Shown here in pieces: positions 46,054 through 56,922 of a stretch of DNA of 64,000 nucleotides. Source of the stretch: Chamaecyparis obtusa (Eukaryota; Streptophyta; Pinopsida; Cupressales; Cupressaceae). How positions within the stretch are numbered: position 1 is the stretch's first letter; each line of letters starts with the position of its first letter. The notes beneath the pieces are model-generated. The model searched no databases. It saw only the letters and a list, made by a program, of their open reading frames with translations, and was not told the DNA's origin. The DNA lies in contig BSBK01006398.1 in assembly GCA_027943335.1 (NCBI GenBank), positions 62,001-126,000 of the forward strand, read 5' to 3'. A program made the translations under genes and the position numbers.

Positions 46054-47690
46054 ATGAGCTTTACTACCTCTAGTCCTTGTGTGTGTGAATTTTGTACCTA
46101 GTTGTAGACACAAAACTTCAGTAAAACATTAGAGGTTAGTTAAAATCAAAATCATGCAGTGAAATGGAAACTAATCTAACCAAACAATTTACTGCCTTCT
46201 AGTAGATGCGAGTATGTATTCTCAGATTGAACCAAGATTAGTGACCTTGATGACACTTAAACGAAGGATTTGAATGCAGAATCTAGATATGAGATGAATG
46301 CAAATTAATCTATATTTTTGGATTTTATATGCAATAAGATGAAATAAATTGATATGAATCTATTATATATGAGAAACTGATATAACATGCAATTAATCTA
46401 ACAATGATATGCTAAATGATATGAATGCTCAAAATAATGAAAATCTCACAACAACTTTGATTCACAAAGATTGATTCTTTAATCACCAATTCGCCAGGGT
46501 GAGGATGCAATTCATGGATGGATCCAAAATGAAGAGCTGAGACCTTAATTTATAGAAATTCAGGACTTTGGAGGTGCATGGAAAAAGCCATAAATCACTC
46601 TTGATAAACTCAAGTTGATTTTTGGGTTATCAAGAATTAAGAGATAAATTAACTCACGAAAATCATGCCAATCAGCTTTTTGATTTAAATCAGAAGTTGA
46701 GATCAGCTTTCAACTCAAAAGAGAGTTGATTTTATTTTTAAAACAACTTGAATTGATTTTCTGATTTAAAGTTTAACTATTTTTTGGATGTGCATAATTA
46801 ATATGAATTAATTTAATAAATAAAGTGATTTATTCTCAACTTAACTGATTTTTAAAAATAAAACAATTGATTTATGGCTTAATCAATTATTAAATCAAAC
46901 TTTTATTCAAAAACTATATTATTAAATTTGACAATTGACATTAATTAATTAAATAAGAATTTAATCAATTAGTCATATGATATTTGATTTATTGTCAAAA
47001 TGAAATAATACAATTTAGGAATAAATATAATTAAATCCAATTAAATAATTAAGTGGCACTATAAAATCTAATTAATTAAATATTCATCATATTCAATTAA
47101 TCAAACTTTAGGATAAATATGATTTATTGCCAAATAATTATTAAATTAAAGATAATTAGGATAAATAGGAATAAGGAATATTTCCTGATGTAGAATTTAG
47201 GATAATCAATTAAGATTCGATAATGTATCGATGTGCCTTAGGTTAGGACTTTGATGTCGATTTCTTTCGATGTGTCGATATAGGAGGTTAATGAACTTAT
47301 AGCCCATTTTTTGGGTATTACAATCCTACTTATAATATCTCGGTTAGACGAAGTCGCAGACTTATGGGTTCCTTTGATCTTGAGTCTTCCTCTCATTTCC
47401 TTAGGATCTTGGATGACAATTTGATCACTCATGATTCCAATCCTACTATGGAGCATAATTCTTCTCACTCATCTCATAATAAGGATGATGCTTTAAGAGT
47501 TTCTTCTGAACAAGTCCAAAAACTTTCAACTAAACTTCATAAAATGGGAAATTGGCTTATTCAAGAAAACCATAGTCAAGATTCTATTCAAGCTATAGAG
47601 GCTCTTAAGAAAGTCCTTCATGATAGTGATCAAGGTGTGAATCTCTTACATGGTATCACTCATCTTGTGTATTTAAATATCAAACTTTGA
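46054..47690 (+). pseudogene. gag N-terminus (about 128 codons) split by a solo LTR
   Basis: ATG at 46054 reads eight codons to 46077, is interrupted by the solo LTR 46078-47322, and continues in frame at 47328 to a TGA at 47688-47690. The later half is open from 47364. Parts include FDLESSSHFLRILDD, KLHKMGNWLIQENH and QAIEALKKVLHDSD. The Ser/Arg-rich start (SVRRSRRLMGS) is like gag starts of plant gypsy elements; no zinc knuckle or pol follows because the element is cut at about 47690. Confidence 0.5.
46078..47322 (-). mobile_element. solo LTR, family A, in a gag gene
   Basis: Inverted copy of 6702-7904: starts TGTGTGTGAATTTTGTACC and ends TTTGGGTATTACA, 1245 bp. Flanks GTCCT (46073-46077) and ATCCT (47323-47327) differ by one transition and fit a 5-bp target duplication. 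Removing it with one flank restores a reading frame. Confidence 0.88.
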
Positions 47691-48133
47691 TGCAAGAGCA
47701 TCTCAGGTCCTTGGCAATCCTATGTCACCAAAAAGATGTTTGTAGTTTTCTGTGTTGCTTGATTTCTTCTTTGACCGAGTTGGTTCGGTGTTGCTCAGTT
47801 TCTTTTATTTACCAGTGGTGGTCGGTTATCTCTTTGGCACTCAGTGAATTTCCCTGATGCTCAGTGATGCTTGTTTGGCACTTGATTTCCTTGCTTACTG
47901 ATTTGTTTATTTTGGATTTCTGTTGAGGCCAACTTGTGCATTTAATTTGGGTCATGGATTTAATGTTGGTATCTATTATTGGGAAGTGTGTGGACCTAGA
48001 TCTGGTTGTTCCTTCTGTTGATGGTGGATCTAAAGGACAACTTGGTTTGGTAGCCTCTTGCATAAATGTAGTTTTTTGGTTAGAGTTTAGAGACATTTTT
48101 TGGTTAGAAGATATAAGATAGAAAAATTAGAGA
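47691..48133 (+). repeat. fragment of chromovirus 3' sequence
   Basis: GAGCATCT(C/T)(A/G)GGTCCTTGGC, CAAT and a following TGTCACCA at 47696-47732 match 60661-60694, just after the integrase of the chromovirus below. The rest shows no coding frame. It could be the 3' untranslated tail of a second copy lying upstream in tandem. Confidence 0.5.
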
Positions 48134-49438
48134 TTGTTGGTAGATCCTCACATATTGGAGGACTTATGTACTTAATTGTAATATCTGGCCTAAACCGAGA
48201 AGGCCTTACAGCCCAACATGTATGTGTAGACTATGGTTTTGAATCTGTTACCTGTCTTGAAAGGCTTAAACACTCAAATGTTAGATTAAAACATGTTCAT
48301 TAGTTCAAAGAATAGACATAAACAAAACCAAGCCACCTCAAGATTGCTGCCAAAATAGGTGTTATAAAGCACTGTTTGATTTGCTTCAATGAGAGGAATG
48401 TGGGTGTTCTCTCTAAGCACTTGGAGCTTGTCCCTAATGCATTCTAAAAGGATTTGATATGATACATAAATGATGAGAAAAACTTGAAAGAACTAGGTTC
48501 AATCCATTATTCTAAGCTAAGATGTGTTAGAAAATATGAAAAACATGAAGAAATCTAACAATTAGGATTTAAGCTAATATGATCTAGCTAAAAATGCTCA
48601 TGATAACAATGCATAAATGATAAAGACTAATCTAATGGATTTCTCTTGGAAGAGGAGGGTATTTATAGGATTTTGGGAAGGGCTTGGGTTAGAAGGATGA
48701 GTTAGAGTTAGAGGTAGAGTTTGAGGAAAGGCTAGGGGTATGGTAAGGTTTACCTTGGGTTAAGGTTGCTCACACATGTGTGAGAAACACTAGGGAAGTG
48801 TGCAAGGGGAACACATGTGGAAGAAGATACATGGGTCTCTTTATGAGGCTGTAAGAATCCTTAAAGAGTGTGTAGGAGGCTTTAATGAGTGTGTAAGACT
48901 CGTTGAGGGAAGGGTTTGCCCAAAAGTAAAAGAGGACTTGGATTAGGCTAAGAAATGTAGGAAACATCTCCTAAATAGGTTTAGGGAAGATTGGAAGGGT
49001 TTAGGAAAGGTTAGAAGATTCTAGGCTTTTGAGGCTTTAAATAAATATTAAATTTATTTAGGGAATGTGACATCATTTATTGAACATTGATTAAATAAAG
49101 AGAGGAAAATCACTTAAAATTGATTTAAATGGTTTGGGGAGGGATCTTTTAATTAAAGATGTTTAATTAAAATAAAGAGATTTAATGACATAAAAAATAT
49201 ATTAATTAATTAATTAGTAAATGATGATGTCATCAAGGGTTTTTAGAAAAATAAAAATACTTTTATTTTTTAATAGATTTTTAGGTGTCTACAGTATGAA
49301 TCAATTTGAAGTAATATATGAAAGTGATCTACATTCTCTCTCTCACTATTGTGTGTTGTTGCTTCCGTGTGTGATCTCTACAAGGTGGATCTAGTTAGGG
49401 TGTACCTTTAGCCCCTCGCCCCATCAACCCTTGCGTCA
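48134..49438 (+). repeat. 5' LTR end of the chromovirus, interrupted by a solo LTR
   Basis: TTGCGTCA at 49431-49438 followed by GG and the primer site marks the LTR end. Skipping the solo LTR 48225-49293, a possible start is TGTTGGTAGATCCTCAC at about 48134, giving an LTR of only about 230 bp. The start is a guess because the 3' LTR is missing. Confidence 0.45.
48225..49293 (-). mobile_element. solo LTR with perfect TSD
   Basis: Begins TGTAGACTATGG and ends TAGGTGTCTACA: 7-bp terminal inverted repeats TGTAGAC/GTCTACA. GTATG flanks both ends (48220-48224 and 49294-49298). On the minus strand it starts TGTAGACACCTAAAAATC, similar to the LTR start TGTAATCACCTAAAAAT at 13876, so it is probably a related gypsy LTR in minus orientation. 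Length 1069 bp; no internal genes. Confidence 0.88.
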
Positions 49439-49440
49439 GG

Positions 49441-49452
49441 TGGTATCAGAGC
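49441..49452 (+). other. primer binding site of the chromovirus
   Basis: TGGTATCAGAGC, perfect match to the usual initiator Met tRNA complement. Confidence 0.92.
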
Positions 49453-49574
49453 GAGGTCAGATCTGGATCTAGTTTTGTGAATCTAGGTTTGAGGATTCCT
49501 TCTTGTCAAACCCTAGTTGAATTGTTGTGGGGTAGTAGATTGTGATCTGACCTGCAATTGCAGAGGGTTTCAAG

Positions 49575-50663
49575 ATGGTTCGTGGGAGGCAAGATGCGGA
49601 TCCAGGATTGGCAGACATGTTGAGACAACTTGATGCTAGATTAGAAGTTGTTGAAACAGATTAGAAGTTGTTGAAACAGCCCAGAGAAGAGGAAGACATC
49701 TTGAAGATGTTAGTGATGATGAAATTGAGGAGGACCAAGGTGATGTAGAACCTGCACCGGTGACGGATCAAGGTGAGGAAATATTATTGAAAGCTTTGAC
49801 AAATCTGAAGTCTACACCACACTTTAATCCTCCTGAGTATAGTGGAAAATTGGATTCTGATGAATTGGTGGATTGGATCATTGAGATGAAAAATTAATTT
49901 TAATATGAAAATGTACCTAAGAAAAAGAAGGTGAAAATTGCAAGCACAAAGTTGAAGAGTCATGCATCCTTGTGGTGGGAACATCTGTAGTTGGATAGAA
50001 AGAGGAAAGGCAAAGACAAAATCAAGGTATGGAATAAAATGGTGAATAACTTGAAAGGAAAATTCTTACCTTGTGATGGATCAGGGTGAGGAAATATTGT
50101 TGAAGGCTTTGATAAATATGAAGTCTACACCACATTTCAATCCTCCTGAGTACAGTGAGAAACTGGATTCAAATGAATTGGTGGATTGGATCACCAAGAT
50201 GGAAAAGTATTTTGATTATGAAAATGTCCCTGAGGAAAAGAAGGTGAAGATTGAAAGCACAAATTTGAAGAGTCATGCATCCTTGTGGTGGAAGCATCTA
50301 TAGCTGGATAGAAAGAGGAAAGGAAAAAAAAAATTAAGGTATGGAATAATATGGTAAAAAAGTTTAAAGGAAAGTTTTTACATTGTGATTATCAGATTAA
50401 CCTAGTTAGGTGAATGCAAAGTTTGAGGTAGAAAGATAGCTTGGTAAAAGAATATACTGAGTAATTCTATAGATTAGATATCAGATCTGGACATGATGAA
50501 GATGATGTGGAAAGAATTTCTAGATACCTAAATAGTTTGAGAGTTTTCATCCAAGAATAAATCAGCTTGGTCAAATTGGATAACATTGAAGAGGCTTATC
50601 AATTTGCATTGAAAGCTTAGGAGAAATTGAACAAGAAACATGAGCAAAGACAAAGAGATAGAG
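49575..50663 (+). pseudogene. chromovirus gag, with internal duplication
   Basis: ATG at 49575 (MVRGRQDADPGLADMLRQLD) starts a frame soon broken near 49662, where a 21-bp word (LEVVET codons) is repeated. The gag core is clearest at 50073-50303: ELVDWITKMEKYFDYENVPE, KVKIESTNLKSHASLWWKHL. It continues with stops through SLVKEYTE and DDVERISRYLNSLRVFIQE to RQRDR at the insertion point. A segment of about 313 bp is present twice (49761-50073 and 50074-50387), so the core start occurs two times. Capsid protein of the element; not functional. Confidence 0.8.
49761..50387 (+). repeat. two tandem copies of about 313 bp within gag
   Basis: TGACGGATCA(A)GGTGAGGAAATATT at 49761 and TGATGGATCAGGGTGAGGAA at 50074 begin copies that match to near TTGTGAT at each end, with about one change in ten to fifteen bases. 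Confidence 0.9.
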
Positions 50664-51435
50664 TGTTGGAAATTTGGCTAAGTTAGATATCTAGATGTTG
50701 TCATTATGGAAACATATGATCTACATGAAGACTGCATATATCATAGATCAGTTATGTCAAAGTGCAGAACTAAATTGTCTAAGCGTAAGTAGTATTTTTC
50801 CCAATATAACCAGAGATAGTTTTGATTGGAAACATAGATAGAAGTAAGTCCAATGCTTGCGCACTTGAACATGGATACTATGATGTATATTGAAGACTCA
50901 CTTGAGAGTGCAAGTTTTTACAGCATGTACAGAAGAAGTTATTACAATATTACAAGAACAGAGCTCAAGCCAACAGGACAGAGAAGAAGACTGAATTGGT
51001 AAACAGTTAAGGGATTATTATTTTTATCAAAATAACATCTTAATCATATGAAGGGATGAAATCCTAGATGTTAAACCTTGGGTAGCGCATGTTAAAATGT
51101 ATTTTGTAAAGTGCTTTATGTTTAGTAAAGCCGACTGTAAAAGTTATTATTCCTAATAACTTGTATAAATGTAAGACATATGTAATGCGAAGGATATAGA
51201 TGAAATAGGTGAACATATGTATGCGAAAGATATTGATGTAAAATTGTGAAACTCAAGCAAGTAGTATAAGGTTATGTACCTTGCCCTATTTTTGTAAATA
51301 AGAATTATTGTACATTACATGTTTGGGTAGTGGGATCATCTTGTAATCATTCCATTTTGCACTACCAACTCTTAGCAGGGTTGAGTCTTCTAACAAGGCC
51401 TAGAGTCTCTTAATCAGGACTGAGACAATATATAC

Positions 51436-51483
<48 letters not shown>

Positions 51484-51755
51484 CAAGCTCCTAATAGGGT
51501 CAATATCCTTAACAAGATACTTTCAATTAGTGGATCTTTGTGGGTACCATCCCCACTAGGGTTTTCCCTTGACCAGGATTTTTTCGAGAACAAATAATGT
51601 GTTGAGTTCATTTGCTTTACTGTTATGCATGTTCTTTAGTTTAATCTGTTATGAAAGTATCAATTTAATATGTTATATCCATAATTGGGCAAAAGTAAAA
51701 GTTTGTAGAATATTGATTCACCCCCCCCCCCTCTCAGTATTCCCTATTTCTAACA
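50664..51755 (+). repeat. 5' LTR of element e
   Basis: TGTTGGAAATTTGGC to CCCTATTTCTAACA, 1092 bp, closely similar to 56067-56917 but with about 240 bp more, including a (TG)n run and the block ACCATCCCCACTAGGGTTTT at 51547-51566. Confidence 0.93.
51439..51481. repeat. (TG)n microsatellite in the 5' LTR
   Basis: An uninterrupted TG run of about 42 bp, absent from the partner LTR. Confidence 0.97.
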
Positions 51756-51757
51756 AT

Positions 51758-51769
51758 TGGTATCAGAGC
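51758..51769 (+). other. primer binding site of element e
   Basis: TGGTATCAGAGC, 2 bases after the LTR end. Confidence 0.92.
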
Positions 51770-51827
51770 TTAGTTACTCAAAAAAGAATCATTCAGAGAA
51801 AGCCTAGTAGATTGAGTAAGATCTCTA

Positions 51828-53086
51828 TGGATATGGATTAGCTACAGAAGAATCTTGAAGAAGCTCTTAAATAGATTGATATACTTACTGAAGAAAGAGC
51901 TACTCTGAAAGGAAAATATGATGATGCAAAGAACCTCATTGAGAAGCTGAAAAAAGAAGCTGGAAGAACTAAAATCAGAGAAGGAATCTACAATTCAAAT
52001 TGAAGATTGTGATGATAATCTGAAAAAAGAAAATGAGATCCTTAAACATGAATTAAAGATAGTAAATCTGAAATTGAGTTTGAAAGATGGAAACAACAAG
52101 AATGAAGCAAATCTGAAATCTAAGAATGAAAATCTAAAATATGAAAAAGAAGATCTGAAATCTAAACTTTGTAAAGTGACATATGAACTTGAGAAAACAA
52201 AATTACAGTGTACAATACAATTGTGAAAGGTGAACTGACTCAGTCTAAACAACAACTTGAGAGACTATATTACACTAGTGAGAAGATTGATGAACAAATG
52301 TCTTATCAGAAGCCATTCTATGATAAAACTGGTCTTGGATTTAACTCATCTAAGGTAAGTGAAGAAAGAAAGGAACCAGATCTAAAAGTTTTTGAAAACA
52401 TAAAAGAAAAGAAATATGATGAAGCTAACAAATCTGAGGATATACCTAAAGAAGAAGAACCACCTAAACAAGAAGAATCACTTAAAGGTACGCAGAGAGA
52501 ATTTAAAGGTAGATATTTTTCATGTAATACTTTTGGTCATATGAAGAAAGATTGTATAGGTAAACAATTTAAACCTCTTAATGGTTATTGTTATAATTGT
52601 CATGGTTTTGGACATAGAGCTATTGAACGTAAGAAGCCTAAATTTAATGATAATAATAGTAGTAGAATGTTTAGAGATGCTAACCATGCAGATAAGAAAC
52701 CTACATAAGATATGAATAGAAGAAATTGAGTAGTTTGTTATAGATGCAACAAAGTTGGACACATTGTCAGGAATTGCAGATCACAAATCAACCAGACAGG
52801 ATTGAGATATGGAAACAATGGAGTAGTTTGTCAGATATGCAACAAATTTGGTCATACAATAAGGTTTTGTAGAATGAACAATATGAGAAACCCTAATCCT
52901 AGAAGTCAAACAAGGAGAAATGAGAATGCAAGCAACAGTCAAAGAGGTTTTTGTAGTAATTCAAAAGAAGTAAAGTTTTTTAAAGCCACAGATCAAGGAG
53001 ACACATTCAACACTGAAGGTAATCATAAAGGTGAAGTATCCAATGGTAAGAGTGAATCTCTTCCTAACCCATCTCAAAGTACTTAA
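51828..53086 (+). pseudogene. coiled-coil gag with four zinc knuckles, element e
   Basis: ATG at 51828 starts a Lys/Glu-rich coiled coil (to about 52280, with stops and one shift). Next is the family block SEKIDEQMSYQKPFYDKTGL (about 52279-52338), an acidic link with EEEPPKQEES, then four knuckles: SCNTFGHMKKDC (first Cys lost), CYNCHGFGHRAIER (last Cys lost), CYRCNKVGHIVRNC (about 52739-52780, complete) and CQICNKFGHTIRFC (about 52829-52872, complete). The last knuckles would bind RNA. The tail is Ser/Asn-rich and ends at 53084-53086. Four knuckles is more than the usual one or two of copia gag. Confidence 0.8.
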
Positions 53087-53533
53087 TTCATAAAGAATGA
53101 ATTAGAATAGGAACTTAGGATAGTGTAGAAGTTAGTATAAGATGAATTGAGTCTTGCGTAGTTAATGTAAGGTAGTATATGATGTAATGATACTATGGTT
53201 AAGAGAACATGAGCTAATATGAAGTTATGCGAGTTTGCAAGAAGTTTTAAGTTTTGCAAGAAAGCATGAACAAATTTTTGGAAAGAAGTGGCAAAAGAAT
53301 TGAATGCAATGTCAAAATCTTGTGAGATTGAAAGGATAAAATCTTATGATCAGTATTGTTTGATCATTAAAGTGAATACAAGTGTGTAGGAGATTGAAGC
53401 AGCAGTGATTGAAAGTAGTTTGCAAGGATTTGGTGAAAGAACTTCGTGTTGGATCTACGCAAAGCCCTAAATCATAGAATTAAGGTATTTTACTAAGCAA
53501 ATCTATTAGTCAATTAGAGAATTTGCAAAAGAT

Positions 53534-55692
53534 ATGGATGTTTCATTGGTTCATAGTATAAGAGATAAAATCAAACCTAAGATTAAAAGGGAACTAGTAG
53601 AAACCTTGGAAGAAGACCCTAAATTAGCATTATCATTTGTACCAGATGGAGTTTTACATTTAGAGAATGTTAGAAGCTATTTGGGATGCAAACTTGAAAC
53701 CCTCAATGAAAGTGATTTTACTAAGGAATATGAGAAGCTATAGAATCAAGATATGTCATTGAAAGTAGGGTTTGAAAATTTGAAAGATAAAGAAATCATA
53801 AGGTACTCACTACAATATGAATTTGATGATGAAGAATGCACCAAGATAATTTTGAGCAGAATTCATAATGGGAAGTTTTGGTTAGATGACAAAGTGATTG
53901 ATATAACAGAAGACCTAATCCATGAAGTAACTGGTTTGTCAAAATCTGGAGTTAAACCATTCAATGATAAAAATAGTACTGGATAATACCAAGACATTCT
54001 ACAATGGTAGAGGAATAGTAATCAGTAAGATTCAACAAGATGATGTTAGATATTTATGCAAGATCTTAACATCTAAGTTTTGTACCAACTCTAGAGAAGA
54101 TGACATGGTAGCTGGTATGATTCATGTAGCCTATTTAATGTGTGTTGATAAAGTACAAGTGGATATGTGTGAAATTTTGGGGATTTAGTTATTTGAGAAC
54201 CTAGAAAAGATTAAGAAGATAGAGAACTCTCAATTTAGATTCTCAACCCCTATCAGCAGTTGCAGATGAGATTGGAAATTTGTAGCATGTAGTAAAAGTG
54301 GAGAAAGTTGAGAAGGAACAAGAAACTAGGAAGTCTACAAGATCTTCCTCCACTCCACTAGGGAAAAGAGTAAAGGAAATAGCTACTAGACCAAGTAAGA
54401 GACAGAAGACAATAGTTTCCCCAGTGCAAAGGAAAGTAACGGAAATTAAAGATGATGAGGATACAGAAGTTAAGAAGAAGAAATGGAAGCCTAAGATTGA
54501 AAAAGTAAATGATCAAATTATTAATGATGGAGATTTTTCAAAGATGAACAAGTATTATGATCTCTACAACTATTCAGAAAGATTAAACTTGGAAAATGCA
54601 GTTGTAAGACATATGATCCTAACAGACAAGAAATTTGATACAATTCAAGGAAAGATACCTGATGATTTTTTTGAGAAATTAGTTAACAGGAAGAAGAGAG
54701 CAGCTAAAGAAGACAACAAAATCAGAGAGAACTTTGTGAGAAAGCTCTATGACATCAGTGATGAAGACCACTTCAAAGTAATCATGAAAGATCTAAATAT
54801 TCATCTGAGGACTAAAATAAGAACAATTCTAATAATGGGAGGTAATTATGAGGAAATAAATAAGGAAAGTGAGTAGGCAATTGTAAAGGTGATGACTACA
54901 AGTGTTGGTAAGCACTCTAGTGCAGGAGAACAAGCTATGGAAGATAAGTATCAGAAGAGTCCCTCTCCACCACCATCAATTAACATTGAAGATGAATTAA
55001 TGAATGTGGAAGGAACCAATATCACACTGAACACTGATGACAATCCTTTTAGCAACCTAGAGAACATTGTTGACAATTCGGCTTTGGAAGAGCAGGACAA
55101 GTCAATTGAAGAAGAAAGGAAAGAAGAAGAGAAAAAATAAAAAATTCATGTTAATATAGAGATTCAAGGATAGAAAGAAACACCAAGCAAAGTGGAAATT
55201 AGTCCTATCCCTAAGATTGCAGCAAAGAAACCACAGATTGAATCAATTTTTGTTGATATTGGAAAAGAAGTTGATGATGATGATGATCAAATGGAGTTGA
55301 TATCATCCATGAACAATATAATTGGAAAGAAGAATAAGGTGAAAAGCCTTGAAGGATTATTGTAAGAAGTAACAGTAAAGTTGCAGAGTGTTGTGACTAA
55401 TCAGATAATAGAGGCAGATCCATAGATAAAATCCAGAGAAGTGATGAAGACATTTGACAATGAATTCACAAAGTTGTCAGATATTGCTATAGTGAAGGCT
55501 CAGGAAGCCTATGAGGCCAAAATGTTTCTAAATATAAGTCAAAATATCAGAAATGATATCAATAATTTGGACATGTGCATAAAATATTTGAGAAGGAATT
55601 TGGATAGAGGAAAAGCTCTATATATACAGTGTACATATAAAGAAAATCATGTATCAGAAGTGACTGAGAAGCTAAGAGAAAAAGAGGTATAA
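53534..55692 (+). pseudogene. ORF2 of unknown function in element e
   Basis: ATG at 53534. Open pieces: 53534-53743, 53753-53986, 53964-54188 (shifted), 54298-54876, 54889-55140 and 55441-55692, so the original product was about 700 residues. The N-terminal part has WLDDKVIDITEDLIHEVTGL (about 53880-53940). The middle is basic (KRVKEIATRPSKRQK), then YYDLYNYSERLNLENAVVRH, KIPDDFFEKLVNRKK and DLNIHLRTKIRTILIMGGNY, which match ORF2 of element c. The C-terminus is acidic and helical. No RT, integrase, protease or nuclease motif is visible and I know no family with this layout. It sits where pol should be. Confidence 0.65.
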
Positions 55693-56054
55693 ATTCAGTT
55701 AGAGTGTTGCAAACACCATTAAGAAGGCATGGGAGAAAGAAATAGAGAGCATAAAAGTGAACTTTGCAGATTGTGTTGCAAACCTACCAGCTCTGGAATT
55801 TTGAATCAAGGTAAACAATTTTGAGAACTAAGTTTTGGTACCCTTTTTTTGTCATTGTTGTCAAAGGGGGAGTGATAGTAGAAAATTGATATATTGATAT
55901 ATATAAGGAACTATATTCCGAGGGGGAGTATAGATGATAGATAAGATATATGGAGTTTTAAGGATAGTGAAGCTATAATTTTTGCTATGGCCACAATTTT
56001 GAGTTTTGAGATTTTGAGACTTAGCTAATTTTCTCATATGTTGCCACCAATGAC
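55693..56054 (+). other. 3' untranslated part of element e
   Basis: No gene. GTCAAAGGGGGAGTG at about 55859 and CCGAGGGGGAGTATAG at about 55918 are purine-rich look-alikes of the true polypurine tract. Confidence 0.6.
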
Positions 56055-56066
56055 AAAGGGGGAGAT
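56055..56066 (+). other. polypurine tract of element e
   Basis: AAAGGGGGAGAT directly before TGTTGGCAATTTGG; same as in element c. Confidence 0.9.
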
Positions 56067-56917
56067 TGTTGGCAATTTGGCCGAGTTAGATATCTAAATG
56101 TTGTCATTATGGAGCATATGATCTACATGAAGACTGCATATGTCAGAGATCAGTTATGTCAAAGCGCAGAACTAAATTGTCTAAGTGTAAGGAGTATTTT
56201 TCCCAGTGTAACCAAAGATAGTTTTGATTGGCGATGTCGATAGAAGTAATTTCAGTGCTTGCACACTTGAACATGGATACTATGATGTATATTGAAGACT
56301 CACCTGAGAGTGCAAGTTTGTACGGCATGTACAAAAGAAGTTATTACAGTATTACAAGAACATAGCTGAAGCCGACAGGACAAAGAAGAAGACTGAATTG
56401 GTAAGCAGTTAAGGGATTATTTTGTTTATCAAAATAATGTCTTAATCATATGAAGGGATGAAATCCTAGATGTTAACCCTTGGGCAGCGCATGTCAAAAT
56501 GTATTTTTTAAAGTGTTTTATGTTTAGTAAAGTCAACTGTAAAAGTTATTATTCCTAATAACTTGTATAAATGTAAGACATATGTAATGCAAAGGATATA
56601 GATGAAATAGGTGAACATATGTATGCGAAAGATATTGATGTGAAATTGTGAAATTCAAGAAAGCAATATAAGGTTATGTACCTTGTCCTATTTTTGTAAA
56701 CAAAAATTATTGTACATTACATGTTTGGGCAGTGGGCTCATCTTGTAATCATTCTATTTTGTACTACCAACTCTTAGTAGGGTTGAGGCTATGCATGTTC
56801 TTTAATTTACTCTATTATGCAAGTATCAAGTTAATCTATTATATCCATAATTGGGAAAAAGTAAAAGTTTGTAGAATACTGATTCACCCCCCCTCTCAGT
56901 ATTCCCTATTTCTAACA
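56067..56917 (+). repeat. 3' LTR of element e, internally deleted
   Basis: 851 bp. Matches the 5' LTR except that about 240 bp are missing after TAGGGTTGAGG (56788). Confidence 0.92.
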
Positions 56918-56922
56918 TAGAG

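Larger units (their letters stand above)
50664..56917 (+). mobile_element. complete non-autonomous copia-type element e (coiled-coil gag plus ORF2), perfect TSD
   Basis: LTRs 50664-51755 and 56067-56917, primer site TGGTATCAGAGC at 51758, polypurine tract AAAGGGGGAGAT at 56055-56066, target duplication TAGAG at 50659-50663 and 56918-56922. The 4.3-kb interior has a coiled-coil gag with four zinc knuckles and a long ORF2, but no recognisable pol. Joining its flanks restores the chromovirus gag frame, so the insertion is precise. Confidence 0.93.

Noticed and set aside
55859..55935. Extra polypurine tracts in element e
   Set aside because: They look alike but no LTR start follows; the tract at 56055-56066 is directly before the LTR.
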